This document shows, piece by piece, positions 1 through 52,900 of a stretch of DNA of 64,000 nt. The stretch covers positions 52,884,186 through 52,948,185 of the forward strand of contig NC_029516.1 in NCBI RefSeq assembly GCF_001577835.2. The letters are read 5' to 3'. The translations under genes were made by a program, and so were the position numbers. The notes under the pieces were generated by a model. The model made no database searches. It saw only the letters and a program-made list of their open reading frames with translations, and was not told where the DNA came from. Origin of the DNA: Coturnix japonica. Lineage: Eukaryota; Chordata; Aves; Galliformes; Phasianidae. Position 1 is the first letter of the stretch. Each line of letters starts with the position of its first letter.

Positions 1-3000
1 CTAAATGAGTCTCATGGCAGGAGGAAAACAAGAAGGCAGGGTTTGCCTTCTTGACAGCCACAGAGAATTACACTTACAGAATGCAGACACAACCGCTTCT
101 GAGGTACAGATATCAGCTCTACAGCTGTGGCCAAATGCCTACATAACAGTACAGCCATTTGTCTCCACTACTGCACCTTGCGTAATCTCTCGAGGCAGAG
201 TCAGGTGCAAGGCATGTCCTGCTGGAAATGACTGCGTGGTTTATTCATACTGAATGGAGCCACCAGACTTGGAAGCTGCTGCACACTGTGTTCTACAAGG
301 TGCTGAGAGATATAAAAGGCCAGTAGCTTTAGCAATAGAGAAAACAGACATTCATACACTGATATGGCCTTTCCAGACTACATGTATTTTTGTATTTATT
401 TATTTATTTTTAAATTCTGAATTTCATTTGTATGACTATGGAGAGTTTTTCTGACATACACACAAATCCTTCTAGCTCGAACTCTGCCAGAGAAAACAAA
501 TTCCATAGGAAACTGCATGAGAGTGACTGAAGTCCCAGTGATTGCATCCAATAGGCAATCAAATTATTTCATTTATGCATTTAACATACCTGATACCAAG
601 AGAAAGCAAACACTGATCATCTTTCACCCTCACTAGGGACAGACTAAAAGAAATTACCACTTTAAAGGATTTTGAGTTAGAATTCAGCTTACGAATACAA
701 CTTTGGCTAAAGATCAACGCTGTCAGAGGGCAGAAAGAGGCATGAGAACTATGTATTTACTTGAGTAAAAAACACACTCTTCAGAGCCTGTTAAAAGTGG
801 CAGCAACCTACACCTTCACATTGGATCCGTCACGTTTATTAATACCTGCAGAGAGGCCATGAGCTTCACAGCACCCTGATGTGTGGTGTTGATGTTCTGC
901 TCCCATATGCTTAGGTTCACCTCAAGGCCTCATGAGTAGCTGACAGCTGGCATGTCATTCACCCCACAGCTGAAAACCATTTTTCTCATCACATCAAACA
1001 ACCCACACAAGATACAACTGAACAATGTCACTGCTAGATAGATTAAAATTGCAGCTCAATAGAGGAGCTCACTGTTAATAAGGAATTTCTTAAATTATCT
1101 ATGATGTTCTGGCAGAGCTTCTCTGAAAGGAATTAAGACTGAACCAAGCACTAGAACCTAGTGAGTTTCTTAGGTGAAATCCTGATTCCATGAGAGCCAA
1201 TGGCAAAGCTCCCAGGTACTTTCATAGAACCAGGATATTAATCTCACATGCCAGCTGCAACACACTGCTATGGCTTTGGGCAAACTACACTAAGTCAGCC
1301 TCCCAGTCATAAATATGTACCACTTGCCACTGCTCTTTGAGATACTGTGAAGGATTCTCAAAAGCACCCCATACAGAAAAGGGCATTATCAAACTATCTA
1401 GCAAATAGGCTCCTTCAGCAACTCACCATGAGGGAAATACTCCACCAATAAAAAGACCAGGCTCAGGGCTTCCACGGGATTGATCTTTTCTCCTGTGGAG
1501 GCTCGGAGATACCATCCTCTTCACAAATTCCACGCACATAAGACTGGTCTAAGCTTTGGTGCAATCCCCTCTCATAGGAATACAAGATCACTATCTCCAC
1601 TAACTTGACATTTTCAGGATTGTATTTGGATGATCCGTAATGACCTCATCTACATCAGTTATATTCTTTCACAGACAAACCATACACGTGAATAGTAGCC
1701 CAAGAAAGCACGAGGTTAACAAACACTGCTACACAAATGCACGTAATAACTCCGCATAACACATGCTGTTGCTTAAAATTAATTCTGGGGTGTACTTGTA
1801 AATAAGTTTCATAGCTGTATGAAGAGAGGCTATAAAATAAGATTGGGCTCCTTGGTAGGTGGCATGTTACATTTTTTTAAAAGAAATATTATTCCTCTCA
1901 TATAAATGCACAACAGATGTAACATTTGACCTAAACAGTAAGATTTATTACTATTTTTAATGCAAATTCAGTGCAGCCTAAGAGAACGTTATACATAATT
2001 CTTCAAGTTAGGAAGAGATTCTTCTTGTCATCAATGCATGCTTTGCATTTGTCAATTCTCTGCCCTCAAAGCCAACCCACAGTTCACTATTTTAGGCTTC
2101 TACAAAGGTGACCATCCTGCAACCCAACCTGACAGCGTAACACAGTGATCTCCCCCTCGTCATTACAAACGTGGGCTGTTACCTTTGTGTTTAATCATCA
2201 GAAGAAATCTGCACGGTCTCTTTCTAAAACCAAAATATCTCAGGTGGTTTTTACGCAAAGTGCATTACCAACAGCAAGTACAACCCAAAGCGATTTCCAC
2301 AAAATGTTTGTCAACAATAAAAAAACTAAAGCCACGATCAAAGAACAGAACCTAACTTAGATTGTTCTACGTCCATTTCTTTACCTTGTGAGCTTTTGTG
2401 TAAATATTTATTGTTTCCTATTTTCTTCAGAGGCTACTGTTCTGTTTTCTGAAAACAACCTGTTTGTACACAGTCTTCTCCTTTTGAAGCACCATCCATC
2501 CTCCTCCGAGGTCCATTTCCACAATCTCTGAGTGTAGAAAGTAGAGAAAAAGGGACACGTGCAGCTTTACTAACACAATCATGCTGAAAACATCTGAAAA
2601 TGAGGCGCAATTCCCAGGTCATCACCTTCAATGGTAAGCGAGCTTGTGAAAAATTCATAGGCCTATCCATCGTGAGGACAAAAAAGGACTGAAAATTAAA
2701 ACAGCCAGACTAAATATCTAAATAAACCAGACTAAATAAGGGGACACACTTGTTCTCTGCTGCAGAAAGCGCCACAAAGTCTTTACCTTGCAGTAATGGC
2801 TGTCAGATACATGTTGCTGACATCTGCACAGATATTGCATTTTCTATTTTAAAAGTAACTCAGTGCATTTATATTGAGCATCCTGAATAGATCTGCATGC
2901 CAGCGAAGTTTCTATCCACCTAGTGCACAAACACTTCTTTAGTTCTCAGTCATTTTAACACTGCGATTTTATTTGTCAGTGGATTTTTGTTTGTTTTATG

Positions 3001-6000
3001 GGGTGGGTGGTTTGCATTTTACATAAGTAATAGCAGTTGAAGAGACGTCAAATGCAAGCAGCTTGGCCTGTTCATACATCCTTTTTATGATATGATTTTA
3101 TGCTAAGGCTTTCTGGTATCTGGCATAGCGTTTAGCTTCTTCTAGCACATCAGAACATCCACATTTACTGTTTCCCATCTGTTTGGGTTTAGACTTGACA
3201 TGTGAGAGAAGAGGGTGCTGTTTTCATTCACGCTATCAAGACCTTGGTACCAATACCTACTCCATGCTTTGCCACAATGAAGGAAATGTGATTCCGTATG
3301 GAGCTGCAAAGATAAACAACCTCTTTGACTTGTTTTATGTCATTTGTAGGCAGAAACTGTTGAGGAACCCAATGTGAGACTGACTAACGCTACTGAAAGA
3401 TCAACTACTGCATAAACCAGAACTAGGGCTCAGTATCCCAATTGCATAGTATGTTTTTGGCTATCATTTGAGCAAACCTAAGTGCAAGGTCTGGGGATTT
3501 CAAAATACCATTTTGGAATCTGCCCATTTTAAGTAGTAAATCACAGAAAGGTTCCTCTCAAACTTCAGACAAAAGTGAGGGCTTTTGGAGTTCTTTATCA
3601 CCTGCATATGTTAAATAAGAAACTTTGTTCTAGAGATAGGAATGTTCTAGACATAGAAATAGACCTAGAGATAGGTTCCATGGTTTCAGGATCAATGGGA
3701 TTTAACAAATTTTGCAGAAGTTTAATTTTTTTCAAGTATTTTGTATATCCCCTGAAGTATCTGCTAACAATGGTTGGCAAAGGGAAGGAAATGAGGAAAG
3801 AAAAAAGGCTGAAAAGTGTTCTGGAAACAAAAGATAGTTAATCATTCATGTTGTCTACAGTTCCTTTGGCTCACAAGTCTCAATACAGACACTTGCTCCA
3901 TAGTAAAAGGAACAACAAAAAAAAAGATAACGCAATAAAATTCTTTACAGTCCTACCTTCCGTCCTCTACAATGTATGATGGAATCCAGAACCACACACT
4001 GCCTGGACTTCATAGGTAAATGGCATGTCCTAAAGTGGTTCATTTCATGTCTCACGCAGACACCCTTTCCCTCCAAAACCAAGAATGTCAAAATATCACT
4101 TTGTTAACATTCTTTGAGTATTCTGACTTGTATTCCAACACACATCTACTTCAATCTGACTGTGTGCACAAGCAAAGTTGTTTTTATGTTTTTTTAGACT
4201 TGTTTTCAGCTTGATATTCTGCCCTCTTCCTGGAGCCATTTTGTTGAAAGATTTTGCTGTTGTATGGAAGGTAAATCAAATACTTTGACTTCAAAAGAAA
4301 GAGAACAAAAAGAAGCATCCCAAACATGTGGTGATTCTTATTTTCCTCTCAAGAGTGACAAAACAGCATAAGCAATTCAATACCCAGGATGGGTTAATTT
4401 AATCTGGAAAATAAAGTTATTATTTAGATTAATATTTGATGTGATTATAACCAACACAATGCTAATTACATACGTAAAGCCCTCCTGATGTCCACAAGTG
4501 ACCTTCACGCTTTTGGAACACAGCTATGGGACAACACTGGTCAGTTCTTAGCAGTCCTTTGATTTTAAATGTATTTTACAACATGTTCATGATTCTCTAT
4601 GCTTCCAGTGGCCATCATGCTTGGCTGGCCAATGCTGGTATGTGATATCCCATTATTACCTTGGCTGGAAAGTCAGACAGTAATGCACGTTTGTGTTACT
4701 CTCTTTTTAATGTAGTACAAAGCTGGACACGACTCAGAAAGAAATCCCTAAAATCCATTATCTATTTATGATCATGTACAAACAGATATTTATCATGTTA
4801 AAAGAGACCCATATGTTAAAGTGGAGGCTAGAGCCCAGCACATCTTTTTGGGTGGAATCCTTTTTCAAGAAAAGAAATGAAATAATCGACATTTGCTTTT
4901 GCCAGTAGAAACATTTGCTCATGAATCTCCTGGGAAGGGAAGGGCATTTAACCTTTTTACATGCCATCCCCTCAGATATCTCTGACCCCCACTGCAAATT
5001 GGACAACAAAAATTCCCGACTCCGTGCAGCTGATTAAACCCCTTATAAGAAACATCTGGATGAAATTTTCCTGGCAGTTGACTTGAAAAGTACACAAGAA
5101 GCAGAACCAGGGAGCAGCCACAGTTCAGCTGAGTGACACAGAGATGGTGCTATGCAAAAGCAGATTTTTCCTTGAATACATTAACTTCTAACTATTAACT
5201 TGTGATTGTGCAAGCAAACTTATTAGCAAAAGAAAAACAAATCCCCCCTTTACTCTGCATGCCAGTGTAGAAGAGGAAATCAGGTTTTAAAAGAAATTCT
5301 GTTCAACAATCTCTTGTTAAATAAAGTAATAAAGGTCTCAAACAGTTTACCTACCCAATATTTAACTTCAGTTGTCAGACAGAAGTTGTCCATACCCTCA
5401 ACTTCCAAAAAACACTAAATTTGTAAAGATTTAAAAACTTCCACAGTTTCTGAGAAACTCACTGACAAAGTGGATGTAATACCATCCTGTCCTTTAGTAA
5501 ATAAACCTCCAGGCCTAAATCAGCCAAAGTGACCTATGATTTTCCTGGCCTTCCTGCCCTCTGCTGTTCAACTTGTAAGAGCCTCTCCAATGCTCTTCAA
5601 TGCATTTTTCTTTTCTGAAAATACAGACCCTGGAGTTTTCGCCGTTTTCCATACATACAACAGACCAAAAAGTGGGAAATTTTCATTGTTGCTATCAAGT
5701 GAATAATAGCAGTGAAAAGCCGACATGAACCACTTCTACTCTGCAGCTGCTGTGGAAGAAAAAGAAGCAGCATCAGAGAACAGTGCAGGATTAAGTCTCA
5801 CACCAAAGAGCAGGAACAAGGAAAACAGAGTGGAATCTTCTATGCCATGAATTCAAGACTGAGAAGATTCCAGAGAATGGGGCAAGGAAAAGGCAGCATC
5901 ACTATGGCCTTTTCCTGATGCCAAGGCACAGAAAGCTTCAGATCTATCACAATGAATTAGAATAACTCTGACACTGAGGAAAAAAAACAAAACCAAAAAA

Positions 6001-7461
6001 GCTTCAGCACACGCAGGGCCAGCTATCTGTAATTATCTACAATCCTTAAAAATCTGTGTATGGGAAAGGGAACCTTCCAGTTGGGTCAGTGCTTTGAAGA
6101 ATTACATCATTGGTGTGTGCTTTAAAGTTGCTTTGTAAATATTTTTAAGTATTATAGAAATTAACACAGAGACAAAAACTGGACTAAATATTTTATCTCC
6201 AATTTAAACTGCATGTTCTAAAGCACCCCAACTTATTTTGACTACGTCACCGAGACCCCAGTAGAACTAGAAAAGGGGCACCCACTCAACCTGGTATTGC
6301 TATCAGTTTCTTGTAATGCTAAGTTTCTCACTAAATGAACATAATCACAAAAAAAAAAAGAATAAAACCTATGACATATGTTTCAATTCATGAGAAACCA
6401 GCCTTTGAAATTCAGGAAAAAAAATAAAATCTGTCCAAAAAGAAATTTCAAATTTCAATTTCAGAACTGAACAAGAACAGCCAAATGGAATGCAGACCAG
6501 AAATTCTATCACAGAAGTGTAACAGTAAGAAGCAAGCCCAGGACTGCTTTTCTTCTATCAAGATAAATAAAATACTGTAAATATTTTGTACCACATTATG
6601 CATTCAGTACTACCATTGGAATGGTAATGAATGAATAAAAACAGGAAATCAGGTTATATGAACCTTACAAAAAGAGTGGAAAGTTGCCATGTAGCACATC
6701 TACATGAGAAGGCCACACCACTTGGGCAGGCAGGAGGTAATGTCAGTGTAGGTCTAGGATAGCCAACTGCCACACGTGCCATCATAACTCAAGTGAGTTG
6801 ATTCCATAGCTAAGAGAAATAATTTAAGACTACTACGTCAAGGGAAAATCTGCAATTTCATTAAGACGCTCTGACTCAACCAGTGTACGCTCTGCAGCTC
6901 CAGCAGACACTTCCCCATTCACATTTGGCCTGCACCAAGTTGGGATGAGATTGTGTTCTGAATCCAGCAACAGATATGCAACCAACAAACAGTTAAACGG
7001 TGTAGTAAAAAGTAGATGACAGGAAAACATGGAACCAAGGCTTACAGTGTTATCGAGAAATGTTCTTACAATTAAAAAATTATAATGCACTCCAAAAATC
7101 CATTTGTTCAGGCAATCCACATACAACAGAAGGCACTGTTATCCATATGAATCTATCAATTCTGCACAGCAAAAAACCTGAGAAGTGCAACTCAATTAGA
7201 TACAGCCTGGCCCCTCCCAGTCATTCAGGTTCCTTGAGGACAAATGTTTCCTTTTCAGTCCATCAAATTATAAAAACACCACAAGAATTTGTAAATTACA
7301 GTAGCCGGTTAGAAAAAGCATTCTGGCGGGGGAAGCACACTGCTATACTTCAGAGAACTTCCAGCAGCATTAAATTACCCTCCCCTATCACTCAGAAGTT
7401 GTGATGAGTTTAAAAAAATGTAATGATGAAACCCTTCTCATTGACTTTCGTAGCTGATCCT
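1..7461. other. IPO8 3' UTR and downstream non-coding DNA
   Basis: I find no coding exon here on either strand. Open frames are under 120 codons and lack credible splice or family signals. The stretch begins just after the IPO8 stop, so its upper part must be IPO8 3' UTR. By eye, the first canonical AATAAA on the minus strand lies far down at 2968-2973, which would make a 4.5-kb UTR; an earlier variant signal may be used instead. The 3' end of IPO8 is therefore undetermined. No CR1 or other repeat was recognised. Confidence 0.6.
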
Positions 7462-46330
<38,869 letters not shown>

Positions 46331-46634
46331 TAGCTCATGTTGGTGAGCTACCGAAAGGAGATGTGGAAATTCAGTCCGGATTACAATCTAAAGTCAGTTT
46401 AGGAAACTGCATTAGATTGACTTGAGATGGTATCAGATTTGTGTAGGAAAGACAAGAATAGGAAGTTAGCACAAGTACCACCGCCTCCATTTGTATGCTT
46501 TAATGAGACCTTATTATCACCCTCCTATACTTAAGGCATATTACTTTGTGCAGCTACCCAAGCAGCTCTCTGAGTGACTACAGAGAAAGAAAGTCTGGTC
46601 TTACACAGCTTTTACATGAAGCCCATACCACACC

Positions 46635-46945
46635 CAGTGAAAGTAATGCCTCCTGTTTTATTCTGTTAGCCCACAGCCTATATTAGTGGTATGGCAGCAG
46701 AGGTTGAACCTTCCTACTGCTATTCTATTACATTTCGATGCTGTGTGACAGGTGGAAGCCTGACAAAATGGTGTCTGACATGGAAGGGCATATGAAGCAA
46801 AGGGACATTCACCAAACTCCTTCATGGGGGGAGAAAAAACCAGCACCCACTGAATGCTTCTAGAGGCTCAGCAGTGGATGTGAGCACAGGGAGCTGGTGC
46901 GTTCCACCAGTGGCAACAGCAACATGGAAGACAACTGCCACACCA
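46635..46945 (+). mobile_element. Galluhop (Mariner1_GG-type) DNA transposon fragment
   Basis: The stretch AAGTAATGCCTCCTGTTTTA marks the start of a Galluhop-type mariner. It is followed by the leader and a transposase start at 46768 (ATGGTGTCTGACATGGAAGG, then GCATATGAAGCAAAGG). Downstream GCAGTGGATGTGAGCACAGG and TTCCACCAGTGGCAACAGCA match the helix-turn-helix part. Frame shifts and loss of everything after about 60 codons make it dead. Recognition is from memory of the chicken element. Confidence 0.85.
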
Positions 46946-49056
46946 CAAGATTGGAGCTGATTTAAACACCCCTCCACCCAGCTCAGCTCATGTTGTAATG
47001 TAATGATCAGTTGTCATTTCTACGCTCTCAGAGTAAGGTGGGTATCTTCAGCAGGCACACATTCAGGTAAAATGAAGTCATGTCAGTTTGTACGGAAGTA
47101 CTGAGAACTTTTCAAGCAGTCTAGAAACAAAAGAGATTGAGATATGCATCTCTTAATGCTGCTGTATCATGTTAAAGTAGAGGAAGATGTGTTACTAGAT
47201 CTTCAAAGACTGGAATAGGAGCTTTCTGCCAGTGGGTTTTGGATTTAACAGCTGTTGGTCTGGAAGACAGTATTTGTTTGCTTGGGCTTTTGCAGCTTTG
47301 GTGGAAGGGTTGTGCTTTTTTGTCTTTTTTAACTAGTCTTCTAGCATTTATGTTCATTTCTAACAGTGCAAGTGACATCTTGTTTGCACTGAGCTCTATA
47401 GCAATACCATTCAGTTGTAGAGTTGCATTCACTGCTCTGACCAGGAGCAGTGAAAAACAGAGAGGTAGTACAGAAGAATCTCCTATAAGAAACTGTAAGA
47501 TAAAAAGCACCTTATTTTCAAGTACATACAGTAAAGCCAAGTATGACAAGCTACATGTTAAATAAAGACCTGATCCTAAGGCAACTGCGATGCAAGGGAA
47601 GCCCTCCTATACGCACAGTAGGGTTCATTCCCAAGTCCCCTAGTAAGATGGTGTGAAAAAAAACAAGGGACTCAACAGCACTCAAGACATCTAAAAATCC
47701 AAAGCTGCAAGATCTATTACAAAAGCAGTAAAGTCTGAGTTTGGCTGCAGGTGCCTATTACTGCAAACAGAAACTTATCCCAGCACTTCAGTTTACTTAC
47801 TGAATTCTCATTTATAGGCAAGGAAAATTAACAGAGTCAGGTGTTATAACTAAATATCTTACATACTCCTGCCACTGATCCTTCATTGCTCACATTTGCT
47901 AAAGTCACATTTACTACTCAGTAGGTATGGTCTGACATTTGTCATACCTAGGTTCCAGAAGCTTTACCCCAAACTTCTTAGAACTTATGTGGTAAGTTAA
48001 ATCAAGACCATTATTACCATCTAAGTAGAGCTTTGAAAAAAAAAAATAAATAAAAATCTAGACTTTGAATAAAACCAAGGTCTTTATGACAGTAACTTTG
48101 TGGGGTCCTGCCAGATGACTTGTTTTTGGATCCATGGGGCAGCAGAGGAAAAGTGTTTTAAAGCTGGACATTTTGAAACCAGTTACTAAGAAACCACAGC
48201 ATTATACCAGGTCTGACTTCCACTCCATTATCAGTTTTTACTTGTAAACGAAGCAGTTAGCTGAACTGCTTTTAGAGCACTTCTGGTTCATCCTTAGATG
48301 TACCAGTCTCTTCCACTAGCTCCCTCACTGAAATACTCAAGTAAAATACACCTACTGCTGGGACTACAGAAGCTCCTGAAAGTAGAAAAAAAGAATGTAG
48401 GTCTTCAACTCTTACAAGTTCAGACTTTCATTCTAAACATGAAAAATGCTTTCTAGTATTTGACATGAAGCTTGGATAAGAACTTCCATCACTTTCCTAT
48501 TTCCAGGCCACAGGATTGCTAAAGATTAAAGGAAAAAAGGCAGCTTGTAATGCAAGTTAAGGTCATGCGAGAGGGAAGCTGTACAGGTTTGGATTCCAGT
48601 GACACTTGTAGTTTAGGATATATTAAATCTGAATGAATACACCATAACAATTGTGAGCAAGTCCTTCAGTGACTGTTTTGAGGTTTAAGAACCTCAGCCA
48701 GCTACTACATCAGTAGCAAAAGTTGTGTAGCGAAACTACATGCTGACAGAACATGCATTTAAAGCAGTCCAAGTAAACCATGTCATGTTTCATTTCAGTC
48801 TTAACAGAAAGGTCAAGAAATTAGAAGTAGCTGTGCAACTAAATCTTGAATTCTCTTCATTGCTTCCTTGATTGAAGTATCAAATAAACAAGCAATCCCA
48901 TTTAAATTAGTTTACTCCCTGAATTACTGAAACCCAAAGATGAGTTCTATATGGAGTATGAACACGCACATACAGCTCATACAAGGAATAACTAGCCTGG
49001 TATTTTAAAAATAAAGACCACTAGCAAGATTAATACTAAAATGCATATTAACTTGT
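46946..49056. other. intergenic DNA between IPO8 and CAPRIN2
   Basis: About 2.1 kb of mostly A+T-rich sequence. Apart from the open frame at 47172-47549 and a plus-strand AATAAA near 47560, I see no repeat, exon or RNA gene. Confidence 0.6.
47172..47549 (-). other. exon-like open frame of unknown origin between IPO8 and CAPRIN2
   Basis: A 125-codon minus-strand frame ends in TAA at 47172. Its last 80 codons follow a good acceptor-like stretch, TTTTTCACTGCTCCTGGTCAG without the final G being counted, near 47442. They read as ordinary protein (AVNATLQLNGIAIELSANKM; lysine- and serine-rich afterwards; ending PVFEDLVTHLPLL). I do not recognise the family, and no upstream exon was found in the 1.5 kb before the CAPRIN2 3' end. 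It may be a terminal exon, a pseudogene remnant or chance. Confidence 0.3.
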
Positions 49057-49062
49057 TTTATT
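49057..49062 (-). terminator. CAPRIN2: CAPRIN2 poly(A) signal AATAAA
   Basis: AATAAA on the minus strand 325 bases after the stop codon. A GT/T-rich stretch (GTGGTCTTTATTTTT) begins about 35 bases further downstream, as expected for a cleavage site around 49030-49045. This defines a 3' UTR of roughly 340 bases (about 49040-49386). Confidence 0.75.
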
Positions 49063-49386
49063 GAGGCACAACAAGGCATTGTGAATAGCCCATACTTGAG
49101 GCAATCAATAGTGTAGTAAGCTGGACATTAATACAGTTTAGGGTAAGTGCAAACAATATACATTCACAGCTTTACTAGCAAGGCTACATCACAACTGATA
49201 AAGTGCCAAATTAGTGCTGATTCAGTAACCCAACTCCATGATTTCACCTTGCACAACAGGACCATCATTTCCCCCCAATAATGGAACCACATCTTCTATA
49301 AAGTCAGTAGTAAGTGCAAAGCTAGTCCCATCCCCCCCTCCACCAAGGTGTTTGGAGCAGCTTTTTTGTAAACATTGCACTGTATT

Positions 49387-49955
49387 TTAGTCCTGATAAA
49401 GGAGGTATCCCGAAAAAGTAGAGTATTTCCAGCTACTTCCATAGATGGCTCCCCGATGTAGACGCAACCAGATCTGATCTCCCTGGAACAGCTGCAGGAC
49501 TGCGTGGTTACTGGCTGTTTCATGATCAGGAGCCCCATCATTTGCATATGCTGACACTAGGACCTCTTCATTCTTCATGAGGTTCACATACAGGGGAACA
49601 TTAACAGCCAGCTTCAGCATGTGGAAGATAAAGACATAAGTACCATTCACCGGACAATTGAATCTACCAAGCTGGATGTCAAATGTTTCTCCAAGGTTGT
49701 TCAGCAATAGATCAAACACAATTGGCTGGTCTAGAGTTCCAGGGGCCAAGTTTGATGTTCTAGCTGCAGAGAAGGCAACTCTCATCTGCTGCGGGAGGGG
49801 GTAGACGTGCACTGGTAGTATAGTGGCAGCTTGGCTTGTCACTGGCATATCGACAGGTGTGATGCTGCGAGAGTCTCCCTGCCCAGAGTCTCCACTGTTA
49901 AAGGTTTCATTGTCTCGTTCTGGACTGCTCACCTGAGAGGAATCACTCCACCCTG
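49387..49955 (-). CDS. CAPRIN2: CAPRIN2 last exon, C1q domain
   Basis: Codes 188 residues from GWSDSSQVSSPERDNETFNS to SGYLLYQD and stop. The C1q-like domain spans about the last 135 residues (MRVAFSAARTSN, FDLLLNNLGETFDIQLGRFN, GTYVFIFHML, QIWLRLHRGAIYG). This fold makes trimers, and in human CAPRIN2 it binds calcium. The sequence is almost identical to human. The acceptor is CAGCAG (exon starts at 49955 or 49952), adding or dropping one alanine. The intron upstream (49956-51370) shows only a T/C run near 50706-50726. Confidence 0.97.
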
Positions 49956-52900
49956 CTGTTAAAGATCATTAGCAACAATACATAAGTATTATAACAGAAG
50001 GGTACCTTAAGCCCATAAGTACGTTCTTAAGAAGCAAATCTATGCTTTGTAAGACATTTGTCTTAGCTACAGGAATTTGTCAAAGGACCTCGGAGAGAAA
50101 AGAATTGTGAAGCTGTTTCACGTTGCTTACACTTGCATTCAGCAAGATGAACCATGATTCAGCTATGAACAGTGACTTCTCACACTTTTAAGTAGGAGAT
50201 GCAACAACTTTAACTGTTTCATTTGCACAACTAAAAATGATCATTCCTCATCATAAAACAGTATATGGTGACTGAATGGAAATAAAAAGCAAGTTCTGGA
50301 AGAACTGCAGAATCATTAAGACAAGTAATTATTTAGACACCTTGAAGCTCTGGAGCTGTACCTCATGTTACCTCAGTTCTGTTCTTCTGGAGTTGTATTC
50401 TTGTCATGTCAAGCCATATCAACTTGTCACGCTAAGATATTACAAGTCTGAAAAACTAGGATTGCTTTTTGCTTTCTGCACCCTACTGCCCAAAATAATG
50501 CTTATCTGTTCAAACATCCAAGTTAACAGGATCTAGTTTCAGTCTGGAATGAAAGCACTGATAGAGCAGAAACTTAAAGCCGCTGCTTATCAAGTTTATC
50601 TGCATGAAAAGAATACCTTAACATATCAGATAAGACTACAGTATCAGCAGCAACGTTACTCAGCAGTAACAGGTACATCTGTCAGCTTCACTCATCACTA
50701 TCTTGATTTTTTTTTTTTTCCCCCCCAGATCAGAATTCTGAGTCCCCCCTCAGACTGAGACAAACCACTTTATCCTGAAACAGTTGTTGTGATACACAAG
50801 ATTTCCTCTTTTTCTTCAACATAGTAATCTACAGTGCGGATTCTACTTGCTTTCAACCTATAGCACTAAGTCCAGGTGGAAAAATTCTAAATGCAGGATT
50901 AAATAATCTCAGAGCTTTTCAAAAATGCATTCTATACAACACAAGCTTTGTGTATCTTGTCATGAATTCCTTCACCAGTTCCATGCTGGAACATCAAAAG
51001 ATGTATTCACAAAGCTATTTTCTGTGGAAAAGCACTCTTACAAAGTTTCTGGGATCTGACAGCTCAAAGAAGACAGACCGTACAGCTGAGTGCCAAATGT
51101 AACAGCGGCACCATTCAGCACGTATTTTAGTCAATTTATTCATAGAGTTCAATAAGATATCACTATATCAGAACTCTGACATAAAACTGAGAATGGCAGA
51201 ACTAAGTCTGTTGCTATGCAGACTGCTTAGCAGTAGTATTTAACACTTCCATTTAACTCTAAGTTATACCAAGCTGAATCTGATGTCAGTGACAGTACAA
51301 TCACTGTTCACACTAACATTTCACTTCAGCAAGCAGACACACATCCCTGGGAATCTGATGTCAGCCTTACCTCTTGAATTTGCTCGAGGACCGCTAGCTA
51401 TTCCACCTCGTTTATAACACTGCTGGTAATTAACATCCTAAAGAAAACAGAAGATAACTGAGCAAATCTGAAAACAAATAAGGCTATGAAATAAGCGTGC
51501 AAATATACTTCAGGCTCTGAACTATATGCCTTGATTCTGAACTCCATCACTGTCAATTAACAGCCTTGTTTACGGAAAATTTACTTACACAGTTGCTTAC
51601 ATGAAGTTAAAAAGCTTTGTTGTGCTCTACCTTAAATCTCAAGCCTATTCTGGGTCACTACAGAAGAAATTTCATTTCAAAGCCGAAATCCTTTCCCACC
51701 TCTAAACAGGATTTTTAAGAAGAAAAGTGCAGACAGGACTGGAAGTTTACAGCTTCACCTGAAGTGTTTAATTCACTTGCCTTTAACATAATTTGAACCA
51801 CAAAGGATTAAGTAATTAATCCCCACTTGCATAGACTTGGATGCATCTACTAGAAAAGTGAGTTTCATGCAGACAGTGAACGTTGCATATGATGTGAAGT
51901 TCCTCTTAATATTATCTTTAGACTTAAAGCCTTAAACCCCCTCCCAAACAGTCAACAATTTATTTCCATTTAGGGAATGCAAATGGAAAGCACGGATTGG
52001 TCAGGTATATGTTTCAGATTTTACTAAAATGCATATATAGCAAGAGGTCTCTCCAAGTTCAAGTGCTTTTGCAGAAAGATTAGAGAACTCAAAGGCTCAT
52101 AGAAACAGGCATGGCAAAACTTCTCCCAGGTGTCTCATTTAAACACAATTAAGACCTTATGCAGAGTTCATTAATTCAATGAATTTCCCTTTCAAAACTA
52201 ATCAAGTATCTTCAAAAGACTGCCTAGTGCCTAGTGACTTCTAGAGGGCAGTTGTTCCTTTAGCCATCCCAACAGTAGTAATCTAGTTGTCTTATAGCAC
52301 CAAGAGAAGACTTCTGTAGTATGACACTGAGCGTCAATTAAGACCTTAAACACCTCTTCCCACTTCTGAAAATCAATAGTGCAAGCAGCAGATAGTTGAG
52401 ATATTGATACATTTGCATCCCTCTACTTCTCTCCCCCTTATTTTCACAGTTTGGCCGCTTAAGTTCCAAAGTAACAAACAGGAAGCATGGCACAGGAGGA
52501 AACCGAGCTGCAGAGCTCCCTGCAAAACTCACAGCAGTGACAACATATCACACCTCAAATCAGGGAATATTCTTCCTTGCCTCCCACCCCCAGAGAACGC
52601 ATAAGGATCACTTGTCTCTAAAGTATGCTAGTTTGATACCTGAAACATGCTTCATTGGACATGCTCCTAGAGCTACACTGAGCAGATATTTACCTTTTAA
52701 AGACCATCTACTCACCTTGAACAAGTCAAAAAAGACTGATAAAGATATATTCTTAAACCTACTGGAAATGCTTAACTTTACAAGTTTCACCCTTTACACT
52801 TTCCTGAATAGTGAAGCTTTTTTCAACCCCGCATCACCTGGAGTTTGACAACAGAGTATCCTTAAACTAGCTGGATTAGGGAAGATCAATTATGTTCCGC

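Noticed and set aside
2434-2670. Minus-strand 78-codon frame downstream of IPO8
   Set aside because: No family resemblance and no splice context; probably 3' UTR or intergenic DNA.
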